Of a DNA stretch of 62,073 bases, positions 17,499-26,662 are shown in pieces. The DNA comes from Clostridium sardiniense (GTDB lineage Bacteria; Bacillota; Clostridia; Clostridiales; Clostridiaceae). The position numbers and the translations under genes were made by a program. The notes under the pieces were generated by a model. That model saw only the letters and a list, made by a program, of their open reading frames with translations, was not told where the DNA came from and searched no databases. Within the stretch, counting starts at the first letter, position 1, and every line of letters starts with the position of its first letter. The DNA is taken from positions 1 through 62,073 of the forward strand of contig NZ_JAFBDA010000022.1 in assembly GCF_016907995.1 (NCBI RefSeq), in the 5' to 3' direction.

Positions 17499-18659
17499 CT
17501 AAAAATAATTTTTAACTTTAATTATTTCATTATTCTTTTTATATATTCTAGGTACTCTATGCTTTATCATGCAAAGTATATCGTAATTTATTGTGCCAAT
17601 AAGTTCTGCCATATCATCAGCATTAAATTTTAAATCTCTATCTTCACCAAGGATAATAACTTCATCCCCAACTTTAACTTCACCAACATCTGTTACATCT
17701 ATCATACATTGGTCCATACATATTCTCCCTATTACATTTGCAAATTTTCCATTTACAATAACTTTAGCCTTTCCACTTAAAAGTCTTGAATATCCATCTG
17801 CATATCCAATTGGAAGAGTTGCAATTATACTATCTCTTTCAGTTTTAAATGTTCTACCATAACTTACATACATACCTTTTTCTAATTTTTTAACATGTCC
17901 TATCTTCGCTTTTAATGTTAATGCAGGTTCTATAGAAAGTCTTTCTTTATTAACTTCATTAGAAGGATAATATCCATATAATATAATTCCAGCTCTAACT
18001 GCATCTAAATAAGTCTCTGGCAAATCTATTATAGCTCCACTATTTGATACATGCTTTATTGGTATATTTACCCCATTATTTGAAAGCATTTTTATAAAGT
18101 TTTGTATTTTTGCGAATTGATAATTAGTATATTCTTTATCTTCTTCGTCTGCTGTTGAAAAATGCGTAAATATTCCTACTGTCTCTATACCATCTAAAGA
18201 AGCAATTTCTAAAACTTCATTTAAACTCTCTTCATTTGGCATAAATCCTATTCTTCCCATTCCTGTATCTAATGCAATATGAATCTTAGCCTTTTTGCCC
18301 ATCTTTAAAGCTATCTCTGATAATTGCTTTGCATATTCTAAATCATATACTGTTTGTTCTATATCATATTTTATTAAATCTTCTCCAAACTCTATAGGTG
18401 TATATCCTAGTATCATAATTGGAGCTTTAATACTACTTTCTCTAAGCTCTATTGCTTCTGTTATAATTGCAACAGCAAATCTTGAAGCTCCATTTTCTAA
18501 TAAAACTTCAGCAAGCTCTACAGCACCATGACCATAAGCATCTGCTTTTATTACTGCTATTACTTCTCTATCTCCTGCAACGTTCTTAATGTTTCTCATG
18601 TTAAATGCTATTTTATCTAAATCTATTTCAGCCCATACAGGTCTTATAATCTTATCCAT
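17499..18659 (-). CDS. alr: Alanine racemase
   Basis: A 386-aa PLP enzyme that interconverts L- and D-alanine for peptidoglycan synthesis. The PLP lysine is in the N-terminal motif [11 protein letters not shown] (residues ~36-46). The second catalytic base is the tyrosine of MYVSYGRTF. Further conserved motifs are [19 protein letters not shown] and GRICMDQ. Length and order match the family. The ATG has AGAGGTG upstream. It is followed 53 nt later by a MocR regulator. No acpS or antitoxin gene sits beside it. Confidence 0.97.
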   Translation of the reverse strand: MDKIIRPVWAEIDLDKIAFNMRNIKNVAGDREVIAVIKADAYGHGAVELAEVLLENGASRFAVAIITEAIELRESSIKAPIMILGYTPIEFGEDLIKYDIEQTVYDLEYAKQLSEIALKMGKKAKIHIALDTGMGRIGFMPNEESLNEVLEIASLDGIETVGIFTHFSTADEEDKEYTNYQFAKIQNFIKMLSNNGVNIPIKHVSNSGAIIDLPETYLDAVRAGIILYGYYPSNEVNKERLSIEPALTLKAKIGHVKKLEKGMYVSYGRTFKTERDSIIATLPIGYADGYSRLLSGKAKVIVNGKFANVIGRICMDQCMIDVTDVGEVKVGDEVIILGEDRDLKFNADDMAELIGTINYDILCMIKHRVPRIYKKNNEIIKVKNYF

Positions 18660-18722
18660 TAAAAATCACCTCTTAATATATAATCCTATAATACTATTAT
18701 ATTAATGTCCACCTAGAAATGA

Positions 18723-18761
18723 AGAACCACTAAGAAGCATTTTTTTCCTCCTAGTGGTTCT
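18723..18761 (-). terminator. Terminator downstream of the 155-aa lipoprotein gene
   Basis: A 10-bp stem (18723-18732 with 18752-18761, AGAACCACTA and complement) with a 19-nt loop lies between the lipoprotein gene (minus) and the alr start. The loop is rather long and the T-run is weak on the minus strand. Confidence 0.6.
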
Positions 18762-18780
18762 CTAATTTAAAATATACAAT

Positions 18781-19248
18781 TTAAATATTCTCCTTAGCCT
18801 TTATATCCTCATAATTATCATTTACAAATTCTCTTCCAAATATCTCAGTTAATGAATTTATAATTTCTATATTTTCACCAACATAAATAACTATTATATT
18901 ACCATTTTTAAAAAAATGAGGTATTGCTACCCAATCTACTTTAACGCTTTCTTTTCCATTATTGTATTCACTGATATTTCCTATACAACTTGCATCCTTT
19001 TCCATAGCTTTACTATCTTTATATACATATATATCTATCTGCTCTTTATCTACCTTTAGTATTTTTCTATCACCTGATAGGAAATCATCTTCCGCATTCA
19101 TAATTTCAAATTCATAATTTCTCTCTTCCATACTGTATGCAAAATCATTAATACTAAACTCTTCACTCTTAGGAGTGCAACCCACAATAAAAACCATAAT
19201 CATAACAAGTACTATCATATACATACTTTTTTTATACTTATACTTCAT
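18781..19248 (-). CDS. Putative lipoprotein of unknown function
   Basis: A 155-aa lipoprotein from the ATG at 19246-19248. The signal peptide is a Lys-rich n-region (MKYKYKKS), a hydrophobic core (MYMIVLVMIMVFIV) and lipobox FIVGC, so it is exported and lipid-anchored at the outer face. The mature part (~125 aa) is acidic and probably mixed alpha/beta, with no catalytic motif recognised. A GTG at 19314 would extend it by 22 residues, but the ATG has its own TAGGAG 8 nt upstream and yields a normal signal peptide. The same TAGGAGTGAAAA sequence occurs twice, once at each possible start. Confidence 0.8.
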   Translation of the reverse strand: MKYKYKKSMYMIVLVMIMVFIVGCTPKSEEFSINDFAYSMEERNYEFEIMNAEDDFLSGDRKILKVDKEQIDIYVYKDSKAMEKDASCIGNISEYNNGKESVKVDWVAIPHFFKNGNIIVIYVGENIEIINSLTEIFGREFVNDNYEDIKAKENI

Positions 19249-19435
19249 ATTTTCACTCCTATTAAACATAATATTTCTGTTATCACATAAAATTTTACCT
19301 AATTTATTTTTCACTCCTATCCCTCTTATATTCTTCTTAATCCTTTAATATTCTTTTCTTGCTCATTTATCCTTTACCAAAATTTATATTATATTTATAT
19401 TATATTTTAATAGGAAATATTTTACAATTAGCTTT

Positions 19436-19466
19436 TAAAAAAATCTGCTCTTATTTTTAAGAGCAG
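19436..19466 (-). terminator. Terminator of the radical SAM gene
   Basis: A perfect stem CTGCTCTTA/TAAGAGCAG (19445-19453, 19458-19466) is followed on the minus strand by a run of T, just past the stop codon. Confidence 0.88.
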
Positions 19467-19471
19467 TAATT

Positions 19472-20338
19472 TTATAATCTTCTATCTTCCTCTTTGGCTA
19501 ATTTATGATTTTTAATACACCAGTCTATATCATAAATAAGTCTATCTTTATCTTCCATTAATGTTCCCTTTAAACTTACATAATTAGAGGCATGGTTACT
19601 TCTAAATATTATTTTATCTTCTGTATTTATATTAATAATTAATTCTTTTATTTCTTTTAATATTTCTATACTGTTTAATAATTTGAATCTACCCTCTTTA
19701 ATATCATCATAAATCTTAGTGTTTTCTTCACCCATAAGACTTAGAACCCCTAAATAATTTGGTGAGATCTTACTTATCAAACTTCCAGTATCCTTTGCGT
19801 GAATATGAGAATACTTCTTTCCCCCAATACCAGCAATTACTGTAGCTGATAAAAATATCCCACTTTCTTTTATCTTTTTACATGAATCTATTAACTCATC
19901 TCTAGTTGCACATTTATTTATTTTTTCTAATACAACTTCACTTCCACTCTCTATTCCCATATATACCATTTTTAATCCTAAATCATTTAGTTCCATTAAT
20001 TCATTTAATGTTTTGTTCTTAATTGATTTTGGAGAAGCATACATAGTTATCCTATTACATTCTGGAAAAACCTTATTTATATATTTTAATATTTTTCTAA
20101 GCTTCTCCATAGGAATAATTAAAGCATCACCATCTGCTAAGAAAATTCTTTCTACATTATTGTACATTCTTCTAAATTCATTAATTTCTTTCTTTATTAT
20201 ATCTAATTCTTTTATTGAAAATATTTTTGTCTTATACATACTACAAAAATTACATTTATTATGAGAGCATCCAAGAGTAACTTGAATAATAAGACTATAA
20301 GCTTCACTTGGTGGTCTATATAATGGCATATCATACAT
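19472..20338 (-). CDS. Radical SAM protein
   Basis: A 288-aa radical S-adenosylmethionine enzyme. The Fe-S motif is GCSHNKCNFCSM, Cys-x4-Cys-x2-Cys rather than the usual Cys-x3-Cys-x2-Cys. It is followed by the conserved ADGDAL and GIESGSE (SAM-binding) motifs and an AGIGG turn; the sequence then ends without a second recognisable domain. Substrate unknown; the overall pattern resembles the Elp3/HemN-like (B12-independent) branch. The start chosen is the ATG at 20336, 9 nt after AAAGGAG. A further upstream start would add 18 residues without a ribosome binding site. It is monocistronic between two terminators. Confidence 0.85.
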   Translation of the reverse strand: MYDMPLYRPPSEAYSLIIQVTLGCSHNKCNFCSMYKTKIFSIKELDIIKKEINEFRRMYNNVERIFLADGDALIIPMEKLRKILKYINKVFPECNRITMYASPKSIKNKTLNELMELNDLGLKMVYMGIESGSEVVLEKINKCATRDELIDSCKKIKESGIFLSATVIAGIGGKKYSHIHAKDTGSLISKISPNYLGVLSLMGEENTKIYDDIKEGRFKLLNSIEILKEIKELIININTEDKIIFRSNHASNYVSLKGTLMEDKDRLIYDIDWCIKNHKLAKEEDRRL

Positions 20339-20377
20339 AACATTAATCTCCTTTAAACATATATTATTTATTATATA

Positions 20378-20422
20378 TAAAAACGCCCACATAATAAATT
20401 GTACAATATATTATGCAAGCGT
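20378..20422 (-). terminator. Terminator of the 195-aa lipoprotein gene
   Basis: A long imperfect stem (20383-20422; ACGC/GCGT base, then CATAATA/TATTATG around TTGTACAA) is followed on the minus strand by five T. Confidence 0.72.
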
Positions 20423-20429
20423 AATTTAA

Positions 20430-21017
20430 TTACTTTTTCTTATTTTCTGAAAACTCCTTAAAGAAGTCTGACATATTTTTTAAATTAAATGTTTCTAAAA
20501 GTACATTTTCAGGATCTTTTATTTTCCATTCTCCATCTACTTTCTCTAAATTAACTTTAATAGTTTGGGTAGACTTTTTTAAATCTTTTTCATTAAGTAA
20601 TTTTATTAAAATATCGCTACACTTCTTAGTTATCTCTTCTTCGCTTTCCCCTTTTAAAGAAGCTTCTAATGAAGTTTGCAAACTTGACTTAATATACTTA
20701 GTTGCTATATCATTACCATCAATTGCTGTTACTTCAACATCTACTGTAGCCTCGTTATCTTTTTCATCAGTACCCATTATCTTAAAGTCAATACTTGAAA
20801 GAACCATTTTTATTGTATCCTCTTGCTCTTTTGTTATCTCTGTTTTAGTAACCTCTTTAACTAAATCCTTATTAGTTAATGTTTTCAATTCCTCTTTGTT
20901 ACATTCTTTTAAGGCTGTATAAAATTTATCTACAACAGCACTTGGCTTCTCTCCTCCGCAAGCAACTAAAGTAAAAGCAAGCATGCTTGTAAGTAATAAA
21001 GCTATTATTTTTTTCAT
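20430..21017 (-). CDS. Lipoprotein with DUF4878-like (NTF2-type) domain
   Basis: A 195-aa lipoprotein. The signal peptide MKKIIALLLTSMLAFTLVAC ends in lipobox LVAC. The mature protein begins GGEKPSAVVDKFYTALKECN, the opening helix typical of DUF4878/DUF5105-like cystatin/NTF2 folds, and ends with VDGEWKIKDPENV, the family's last strand. No catalytic residues are known for these families. It faces a 484-nt intergenic region shared with the divergent cfa gene. It is acidic and lysine-rich, as expected of an extracytoplasmic soluble domain. Confidence 0.85.
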   Translation of the reverse strand: MKKIIALLLTSMLAFTLVACGGEKPSAVVDKFYTALKECNKEELKTLTNKDLVKEVTKTEITKEQEDTIKMVLSSIDFKIMGTDEKDNEATVDVEVTAIDGNDIATKYIKSSLQTSLEASLKGESEEEITKKCSDILIKLLNEKDLKKSTQTIKVNLEKVDGEWKIKDPENVLLETFNLKNMSDFFKEFSENKKK

Positions 21018-21501
21018 ATTTAATTCCCCCTATATTTTTGTTAACATATATATATCTTAATATATTTTCTAGTGTTTTGTAATATCATGTTAATTTATTT
21101 ACAATTTATACTCATTATTCATCTAAATACATATTTGTTAACGATTCTTAATTTTATTTCATATTTATCGTAATAATGTTCATATAAACTACAATATATA
21201 TCTATAATTTAAGAATTACCTAAAAATTTTACCACAATATTTACAAAAACTTATTATATGTATTTTTTGAAACTTCAAAATTGGTATTACCTCTATAAGC
21301 TCCTATTCAAGCATTTTCTCATCATTCAAATAATATTCAAATTTAGTAAACCAGAGTAAAGTTAAGATTTTAGTAGTATTTCACTTAAAATATTATTTTA
21401 ATTAGTAAAAATAGTTATATGCGAATATTTTTAGGAATTAAAGTAAAAACTTATAAGGTCTATAATCTTTAAGGTACAGTTAAACAAATGAGGTGTAAAA
21501 C
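21018..21501. other. 484-nt divergent intergenic region (lipoprotein / cfa)
   Basis: The region is AT-rich with no convincing open frame, tRNA or riboswitch motif. It must hold the promoters of both divergent genes. A TATAAT at 21461-21466, 36 nt before the cfa start, is the best -10 for cfa, but the matching -35 (TTAAAG) is poor, which suggests an activator or alternative sigma factor. I see no clear operator. Confidence 0.6.
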
Positions 21502-22686
21502 ATGGAAATGAATAAAAGTATAGTAAAGTCATTCGCTAAACATTTAGCTGACGAAACTTTCAATTTAAAATTATGGGATGGAGAAATAACAAAAATCGGT
21601 GAAGGTGAACCAAAATTCACTATAGTTATAAATAAATTCCCAAGTAAAAAGGATTTATTATCTGATGCTAGTGTAGCTTTAGGTGAAGCCTATATGGATG
21701 GAGATATAGATTTTGAAGGAGATCCACAAGAAATATTTGAAAGCATGATGAGAAACAAAGATAGCTTCTTAAATGAAAGCATCTTATTAAAGCTTGCTGG
21801 AAAAATTAAAGCTCCTTCACTTTTAAAATCAAAGAAAGATATAGCACATCACTATGATATAGGAAATGACTTCTATAGTTTATGGCTAGATAAAACAATG
21901 AGTTATTCATGTGGATATTTTAAAAGTGAAAATGATACTCTTTATGATGCTCAGATGAATAAAATACATCACATACTAAAGAAACTAAACTTACAAGAAG
22001 GTCAATCACTTCTTGATATTGGCTGTGGATGGGGATACCTTATAATAGAAGCTGCTAAACTTTATAAAGTTAAAGCTATGGGTATAACTTTAAGCGAAGA
22101 ACAATTTGCAAAAGCAAATCAAAGGATTAAAGAAGAAGGTCTTGAAGATTTAGTTACAGTTAAATTAATGGACTATAGAGATTTAGCTAAATCTGGATTA
22201 GTTTTTGATAGAGTAGTAAGTGTAGGTATGGTAGAACACGTTGGTCATGCAAACATCCCATTATTCTATAAAAATGTTGATGCTGTTTTAAAAGAAGGTG
22301 GATTATTCCTACTTCACAATATAACAAACTTAGTTGAAACTGAAGGTAACAAGTGGATAACTACTTATATATTCCCAGGTGGATACTTACCAACTTTAAG
22401 AGAAGAAATCCATATTGCTGGAGAACTTAATTTCCATGTTCTTGATGTAGAAAGCTTAAGACTTCACTACATGAAGACATTACAAGAATGGGTTAAGAAC
22501 TTTGAAGAACATATGGAAGAAGAAAGAGAAATGTTTGATGAAAGATTCTTAAGAATGTGGCATATATACTTATGCTCATGTGCAGCTGCATTCCACTACT
22601 GGACTATAGATATACATCAAACACTATATTCAAAGGGAGTAAATAACGATTTACCTTTAACTAGAGATTATCTATACCAAGATTAA
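21502..22686 (+). CDS. cfa: Cyclopropane-fatty-acyl-phospholipid synthase
   Basis: A 394-aa SAM-dependent enzyme that adds a methylene bridge to unsaturated acyl chains of membrane phospholipids, a classic stationary-phase and acid-stress change. The SAM-binding motif LLDIGCGWGYL is near residue 170, followed by VSVGMVEHVG. The Phe/Tyr-rich active-site segment and the conserved cysteine region (YLCSCAAAFHYW) lie near residues 350-365. Length is normal. It has no membrane segment and acts at the cytoplasmic membrane face. The ATG has GAGGTG upstream. It is monocistronic, with a strong terminator. Confidence 0.95.
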   Translation: MEMNKSIVKSFAKHLADETFNLKLWDGEITKIGEGEPKFTIVINKFPSKKDLLSDASVALGEAYMDGDIDFEGDPQEIFESMMRNKDSFLNESILLKLAGKIKAPSLLKSKKDIAHHYDIGNDFYSLWLDKTMSYSCGYFKSENDTLYDAQMNKIHHILKKLNLQEGQSLLDIGCGWGYLIIEAAKLYKVKAMGITLSEEQFAKANQRIKEEGLEDLVTVKLMDYRDLAKSGLVFDRVVSVGMVEHVGHANIPLFYKNVDAVLKEGGLFLLHNITNLVETEGNKWITTYIFPGGYLPTLREEIHIAGELNFHVLDVESLRLHYMKTLQEWVKNFEEHMEEEREMFDERFLRMWHIYLCSCAAAFHYWTIDIHQTLYSKGVNNDLPLTRDYLYQD

Positions 22687-22690
22687 TATA

Positions 22691-22723
22691 AAAGTTGATG
22701 ACAATTAGTCATCAACTTTTTTT
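22691..22723 (+). terminator. Terminator of cfa
   Basis: A perfect 12-bp stem AAAGTTGATGAC/GTCATCAACTTT with a 5-nt loop (22691-22719) is followed by T-run TTTTT. Confidence 0.92.
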
Positions 22724-22726
22724 ATT

Positions 22727-23704
22727 TTAATTCTCTATAATTTTTACATATGTACCTTCTTTTGCTCTATTATATGCTTTATTATTTAATTTTTTTATAT
22801 AATCAGACTTTTCGCTAGCTTTAAATGCCCTTTCTTTATAATATATTTTAGGATCTATTAATCTTATTTTATTATTTCTTATTATATCCCATTCCTTTGT
22901 ATCTTCTACTACTTTAACTCTATCATGTATTGATAAAAGTAGCTTTCTTACTTCTTCTATATTAGATTTTTCTAATATTTCTATCATCTCATCATCAGTC
23001 TTCATAATATCTTTTAAGTTAATTTCTCCATTATCAATTGCTAATTTTATTGCTTTAGATAATCTATCAGAAGCATAAATTTTTAGTGGATCCATGAAAT
23101 AATCTATAACTTCTTTATAATAAAGTTCCGTAAACCATATTGCCATATCTAATGAATCTATAACTATTTCTCCATTAAATATAATTAAAGAATTTATAAA
23201 CTTATGAATATCCTCTTTAGATATCTTTTCATCTGAAAACATGTCTCTTAATGTATAGTCAATTCTATCTGCGCAAAGGTCTGGAGCTTTCTTTTCTAAT
23301 ATGGTCCATTTTTCTTCATTTAATAAAATATCTTTATAGTCAACTCCATATTTTTCAAGAACAGTTGGTATATCAGATTTTTCTATAACTTCTAAAAATA
23401 TTTTTTCATGATAATCTTCATTGCTATATTTTAATGCAATATCCATATCATGAGAAAATGCAGTATGAGAAATATCATGTACTAGTCCTGCTATTTGTTC
23501 TTCTATTGAACCACCCATAATTTTTATAAGAATCATAACACCTACAGAATGGTCATATCGTGTAACATTCCATTTAGGATTAACTAAATAGCTTGCTCCA
23601 CCTTGATGTACATTTTTAAGCCTTTTTACAGCTTTTGTATTTAAAAGTTCCTCTAATACTGGTTCAATTTCTATACTTCCATAAATTTTATCTTTTATAA
23701 TCAT
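22727..23704 (-). CDS. HD-domain phosphohydrolase (SAMHD1-like fold)
   Basis: A 325-aa metal-dependent phosphohydrolase. The HD motif set is visible: RYDHSVGVM (first His), GLVHDISHTAFSHD (His-Asp pair and later His) and CADRIDYTLRD (Asp). These match the dGTPase/SAMHD1-like group more than the GGDEF-linked ones. It has no signal peptide or extra domain, so it is cytoplasmic, and its nucleotide or phosphoester substrate is unknown. It converges with the cfa gene. The ATG has AAGGGGG upstream. Confidence 0.88.
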   Translation of the reverse strand: MIIKDKIYGSIEIEPVLEELLNTKAVKRLKNVHQGGASYLVNPKWNVTRYDHSVGVMILIKIMGGSIEEQIAGLVHDISHTAFSHDMDIALKYSNEDYHEKIFLEVIEKSDIPTVLEKYGVDYKDILLNEEKWTILEKKAPDLCADRIDYTLRDMFSDEKISKEDIHKFINSLIIFNGEIVIDSLDMAIWFTELYYKEVIDYFMDPLKIYASDRLSKAIKLAIDNGEINLKDIMKTDDEMIEILEKSNIEEVRKLLLSIHDRVKVVEDTKEWDIIRNNKIRLIDPKIYYKERAFKASEKSDYIKKLNNKAYNRAKEGTYVKIIEN

Positions 23705-23843
23705 AAACTTTCCCCCTTATACAAACTTCTTCTATTTTATCATAAATTTAATAACACAAATATTCATTTTCAAGCAAATAAAATCTTAATATTTAGGCAA
23801 ACTAATCTTGTACATTATTATAGCTCTAAGGAGGATTTTTGAA

Positions 23844-24014
23844 ATGGATAATAACAAAAACAGATTAAAAGATCACCCAAAAAGTAATGCTGAGCTTAGA
23901 AAAATGTATTCTGAGCAAGGTGCAGAAATCGGAATAGAACATGGTAAAAAGATTGGTAGTCATGCTAATGGAAAGAAATTTACTAAACGTTCAAAGCTTT
24001 CTCACAATAAGTAG
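23844..24014 (+). CDS. Small conserved-looking basic protein (56 aa), unknown
   Basis: A 56-codon gene with a textbook ribosome binding site (AAGGAGG, 9 nt before ATG). It encodes a basic, hydrophilic protein, MDNNKNRLKD..., with GAEIGIEHGKKIG in the middle and a Lys/Arg-rich tail. A longer frame from 23808 lacks a Shine-Dalgarno. There is no cysteine or membrane segment. The HGKKIG/HANGKKF repetition suggests nucleic-acid or phosphate binding, but that is speculative. It does not look like a small acid-soluble spore protein. Monocistronic. Confidence 0.65.
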   Translation: MDNNKNRLKDHPKSNAELRKMYSEQGAEIGIEHGKKIGSHANGKKFTKRSKLSHNK

Positions 24015-24044
24015 CTCATTTTAATTACACCCTTATTACATAAG

Positions 24045-24082
24045 AAAGGAGATAGTATAAATATTTATACTATCTCCTTTTA
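24045..24082. terminator. Bidirectional terminator (56-aa gene / truA)
   Basis: A perfect stem of about 17 bp (24045-24061 with 24064-24080) carries AAAGGAG and CTCCTTT at its base, with A/T runs on both sides. Confidence 0.9.
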
Positions 24083-24083
24083 A

Positions 24084-24830
24084 TTAATATTGTAATTCTT
24101 TTAAACATAACCCATGTGCAGGTGCTCTATGTCCTGCCCTTGCTCTATCCTTAGCTTCTATAATTTCATTTATATCTTTAACCTGTATCTTATCTAATCC
24201 AACTTCTATTAGTGTTCCAGCTAATATTCTAACCATATTTAACATAAAGCTATTCCCATTAACTTCAACTTTAATTATTCCATCTTTTTTACTTATATCT
24301 ATATAATTTATAGTTCTTATAGTTGACTTTTTCTTACCCTTAAGACTAGTAAAACTTTCAAAATCATGAGTTCCTACTAATAGCTTAGCAGCTTCTTTCA
24401 TTTTTTCTATATCTAATTCATTATCTATATAGTATGCATATTTTTTCAAAAAAACATTTCTATATGTATTATTATCTATAGTGTATACGTATGTTTTTGA
24501 TTTAACATTATATCTTGAATGAAATCTTTCACTAACATTTTTAATTGACTTTATTGCTATGTCCTCTGGTAAATATTCTAATAAATACTTAAACATTTCA
24601 TCACAAGTCATTACACTATTTGTTGTGAAATTAGCTATATAATTTTCTGCATGAACTCCACTATCAGTTCTACCACATCCTATAATTTTAATTTCTTCAC
24701 CTGTCATTTTACTTAAAACATTCTCCAGTTTACCTTGTATAGTTACTACATTGCTTCCCTTTTGATTTTGCTTCTGAAAACCCTTATATCTTGTTCCATC
24801 ATACTGTAATGTAAGTTTTAAATTTCTCAT
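24084..24830 (-). CDS. truA: tRNA pseudouridine synthase A
   Basis: A 248-aa TruA enzyme that isomerises uridine 38-40 in the tRNA anticodon arm. The catalytic aspartate is in [11 protein letters not shown] (Asp near residue 57). N-terminal [16 protein letters not shown], the tyrosine region and the C-terminal [17 protein letters not shown] motif are all in place, so length and order match. It is monocistronic here, away from the usual ribosomal/ECF-transporter neighbours. Confidence 0.96.
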   Translation of the reverse strand: MRNLKLTLQYDGTRYKGFQKQNQKGSNVVTIQGKLENVLSKMTGEEIKIIGCGRTDSGVHAENYIANFTTNSVMTCDEMFKYLLEYLPEDIAIKSIKNVSERFHSRYNVKSKTYVYTIDNNTYRNVFLKKYAYYIDNELDIEKMKEAAKLLVGTHDFESFTSLKGKKKSTIRTINYIDISKKDGIIKVEVNGNSFMLNMVRILAGTLIEVGLDKIQVKDINEIIEAKDRARAGHRAPAHGLCLKELQY

Positions 24831-24991
24831 CTATTTGTCTCCTTAAGTTTCTTATAACGTAATAATCATTATATCACATATAATTTATAATAGTTTCTTT
24901 TAACTGAATATTATTAATTTACAGTAAAACAATATATTATTTCAGATATTCTATTATTTTTAGTGTTAAAATATACCTAGAGGTGATATAG

Positions 24992-25261
24992 ATGAAAAAT
25001 ATAAATGATTATATAAAAATTGAAAATCAAGATGGCGTATCTGGAAAGAAAGAGTCAACAAACTTCCACAAAATTACCTTAGATTCAGATAAAGAAAAAC
25101 AACTAGGTGAAAAAAAATCTAGTGAAATTAGAAAATATTTTAGTGGTTTAAAAAATAAATATGAAGAAGACGATAAAGGTAGATATAGAATCTTAATACC
25201 AAGAGATGCTTATGACCTTAAAGTTTTAATTGATGATTTAAATTCAATATTAAACAGCTAG
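24992..25261 (+). CDS. Unknown small protein (89 aa)
   Basis: An 89-aa cytoplasmic protein, very hydrophilic, with a central Lys/Glu-rich helical region (about residues 30-65) and a C-terminal GRYRILIPRDAYDLKVLIDDL that looks like a folded alpha/beta piece. There is no signal peptide or cysteine. The ATG is preceded by AGAGGTGATATAG, a good Shine-Dalgarno. A strong terminator follows. Family unrecognised. Confidence 0.7.
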   Translation: MKNINDYIKIENQDGVSGKKESTNFHKITLDSDKEKQLGEKKSSEIRKYFSGLKNKYEEDDKGRYRILIPRDAYDLKVLIDDLNSILNS

Positions 25262-25262
25262 A

Positions 25263-25292
25263 AAAGGAAGTGCTAATATTAGCACTTCCTTT
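25263..25292. terminator. Bidirectional terminator
   Basis: A 12-bp stem AAAGGAAGTGCT/AGCACTTCCTTT (25263-25274, 25281-25292) separates the 89-aa gene from the convergent spore-surface-like gene. Confidence 0.9.
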
Positions 25293-25301
25293 AATATTAT
25301 T

Positions 25302-26522
25302 CTAATTCGTTAATCTTGCTATTCTAATATGACATTGTACAGAAACTGTATCTGATAATTTAATGACTCCTGTACTAGTATTTGTAAGTGTCAATATAGT
25401 TATATTTTCTACCATTACTATTGAACTTCCACATAATTGTGCTGATAAAGAAGACGGAACTGTTGAAGTTACAATTTTATTTTTCGTTGCCTTTAATGAT
25501 ACTGAGATTTCTCCAAGTGTTGTTTCTCCTCCAACTACTACTGACCAATCTACTAAATATACTCCTGGCATATTTAACGTAAAAGAGCCTCCATTCCTCA
25601 CTATCCCTGAAAATGGAATAACGGTTGTATCAAATGGAATTATTCCATTTACTGAAATTTCCTGTCCTTTTTGAAATTGTGCTTGAGCAACCATTCCACC
25701 CAAATTTACATATTGTACTGCTGACCATATCCGTCCCTGTTCTCCCGTAGGCCCTATTTGCTCTTGTTCTACCACTCTTTCTGTTGTTCTCCCTATTAGT
25801 CCTTGTCCCCTCTTTACTTCTTCCGATTCTATTAGCCCCTGTTCTTCTGTTTCCCATATTACTTCTTGTTTATCTGTTACTTCTGTTTCCTCTATTGGCT
25901 CTTTTGAATCTATCTCACCTTTAGATTCTCTTATAAATGTATATTTCTTCTTATTATTACAACAAATTTTAATAAAAGCTTTATTTTTATATTTCTTATT
26001 TATTAAAATAGCAACATTTAACGTATTTATTGAAAATTCTATTGTTAATTTTGTTTTTCCATATAACTGCCATTCTTTAATCATTTTTGATATATCTAAT
26101 TCTATTAACTCATAGTCATGGCATATATTAAAAGATATTATTTTTTCAGAGAGAACATACATAACATTGGAATTAAGCTCATCCTGTGAATTTTCTCTTT
26201 TACCTATAATTTTAATACTAAGTTCTACATGTTCGTCTTCATCTGTATTTTCATCTGTATTTTCATCTGTGTTTTTATCTGACTTCATATTATATTTATT
26301 TATTTTTTTTATATAGAAATTAAAACTGATCTTCCGTATAAATAAATCCATAAAATCCTCTGGATATATATCAAATGTAAATATTCCACTATATTTATGA
26401 ATTATATTCGTCTCTTGTATAAGTCCTACTAAAATATAATCTAATCCATCAATTCTCTTATAATCGTTAAGTGATGATACTTCAAAAGTATCTCCCCGTA
26501 TAGATATTCTCCGTATAATCAT
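25302..26522 (-). CDS. Spore-surface-like protein with degenerate collagen region and BclA-type C-terminal domain
   Basis: A 406-aa protein. Residues ~1-195 resemble a DNRLRE-like beta domain and contain a 12-bp tandem repeat encoding NTDE x3. Residues ~205-275 are triplet-periodic: read as X-Y-Z, most first positions are Glu, Asp, Arg or Trp, whose codons are one base away from Gly (GGN), and the final triplets GPT-GEQ-GRI are intact collagen triplets. The last ~130 residues (SAVQYVNLGG onward) look like the BclA-type C1q/TNF-like beta sandwich used by exosporium filaments, ending in a VQCHIRIARL strand. The collagen region seems to have decayed by G-to-A-like changes while the frame stayed open. 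Spore location is inferred; no signal peptide is visible. Confidence 0.75.
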   Translation of the reverse strand: MIIRRISIRGDTFEVSSLNDYKRIDGLDYILVGLIQETNIIHKYSGIFTFDIYPEDFMDLFIRKISFNFYIKKINKYNMKSDKNTDENTDENTDEDEHVELSIKIIGKRENSQDELNSNVMYVLSEKIISFNICHDYELIELDISKMIKEWQLYGKTKLTIEFSINTLNVAILINKKYKNKAFIKICCNNKKKYTFIRESKGEIDSKEPIEETEVTDKQEVIWETEEQGLIESEEVKRGQGLIGRTTERVVEQEQIGPTGEQGRIWSAVQYVNLGGMVAQAQFQKGQEISVNGIIPFDTTVIPFSGIVRNGGSFTLNMPGVYLVDWSVVVGGETTLGEISVSLKATKNKIVTSTVPSSLSAQLCGSSIVMVENITILTLTNTSTGVIKLSDTVSVQCHIRIARLTN

Positions 26523-26594
26523 TTAAAGCATCCTTTTTATTCATCAACATTATATAATATCCATTTATTATTCTGTGTGTTAATTAAATAGTAA

Positions 26595-26622
26595 ATAAAA
26601 GAGCATCATAAAATGATGCTCT
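26595..26622 (-). terminator. Terminator of the CDF transporter gene
   Basis: A perfect 10-bp stem AGAGCATCAT/ATGATGCTCT with an AAA loop (26600-26622) is followed on the minus strand by TTTTATTT. Confidence 0.88.
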
Positions 26623-26662
26623 AAACCCTAAATATATAAAGCTGTTATTTATATTACTAAAT

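Noticed and set aside
19249..19314. Longer GTG start of the 155-aa lipoprotein
   Set aside because: It would put a non-signal segment before the lipobox signal peptide; the internal ATG has its own Shine-Dalgarno and gives a normal lipoprotein.
25630..25857. Alternative-frame reading of the collagen region (Gly/Arg/Asn-rich) on the minus strand
   Set aside because: It is a shadow of the real spore-surface gene frame, with no ribosome binding site; the periodic Gly/Arg codons come from the decayed collagen triplets in the true frame.
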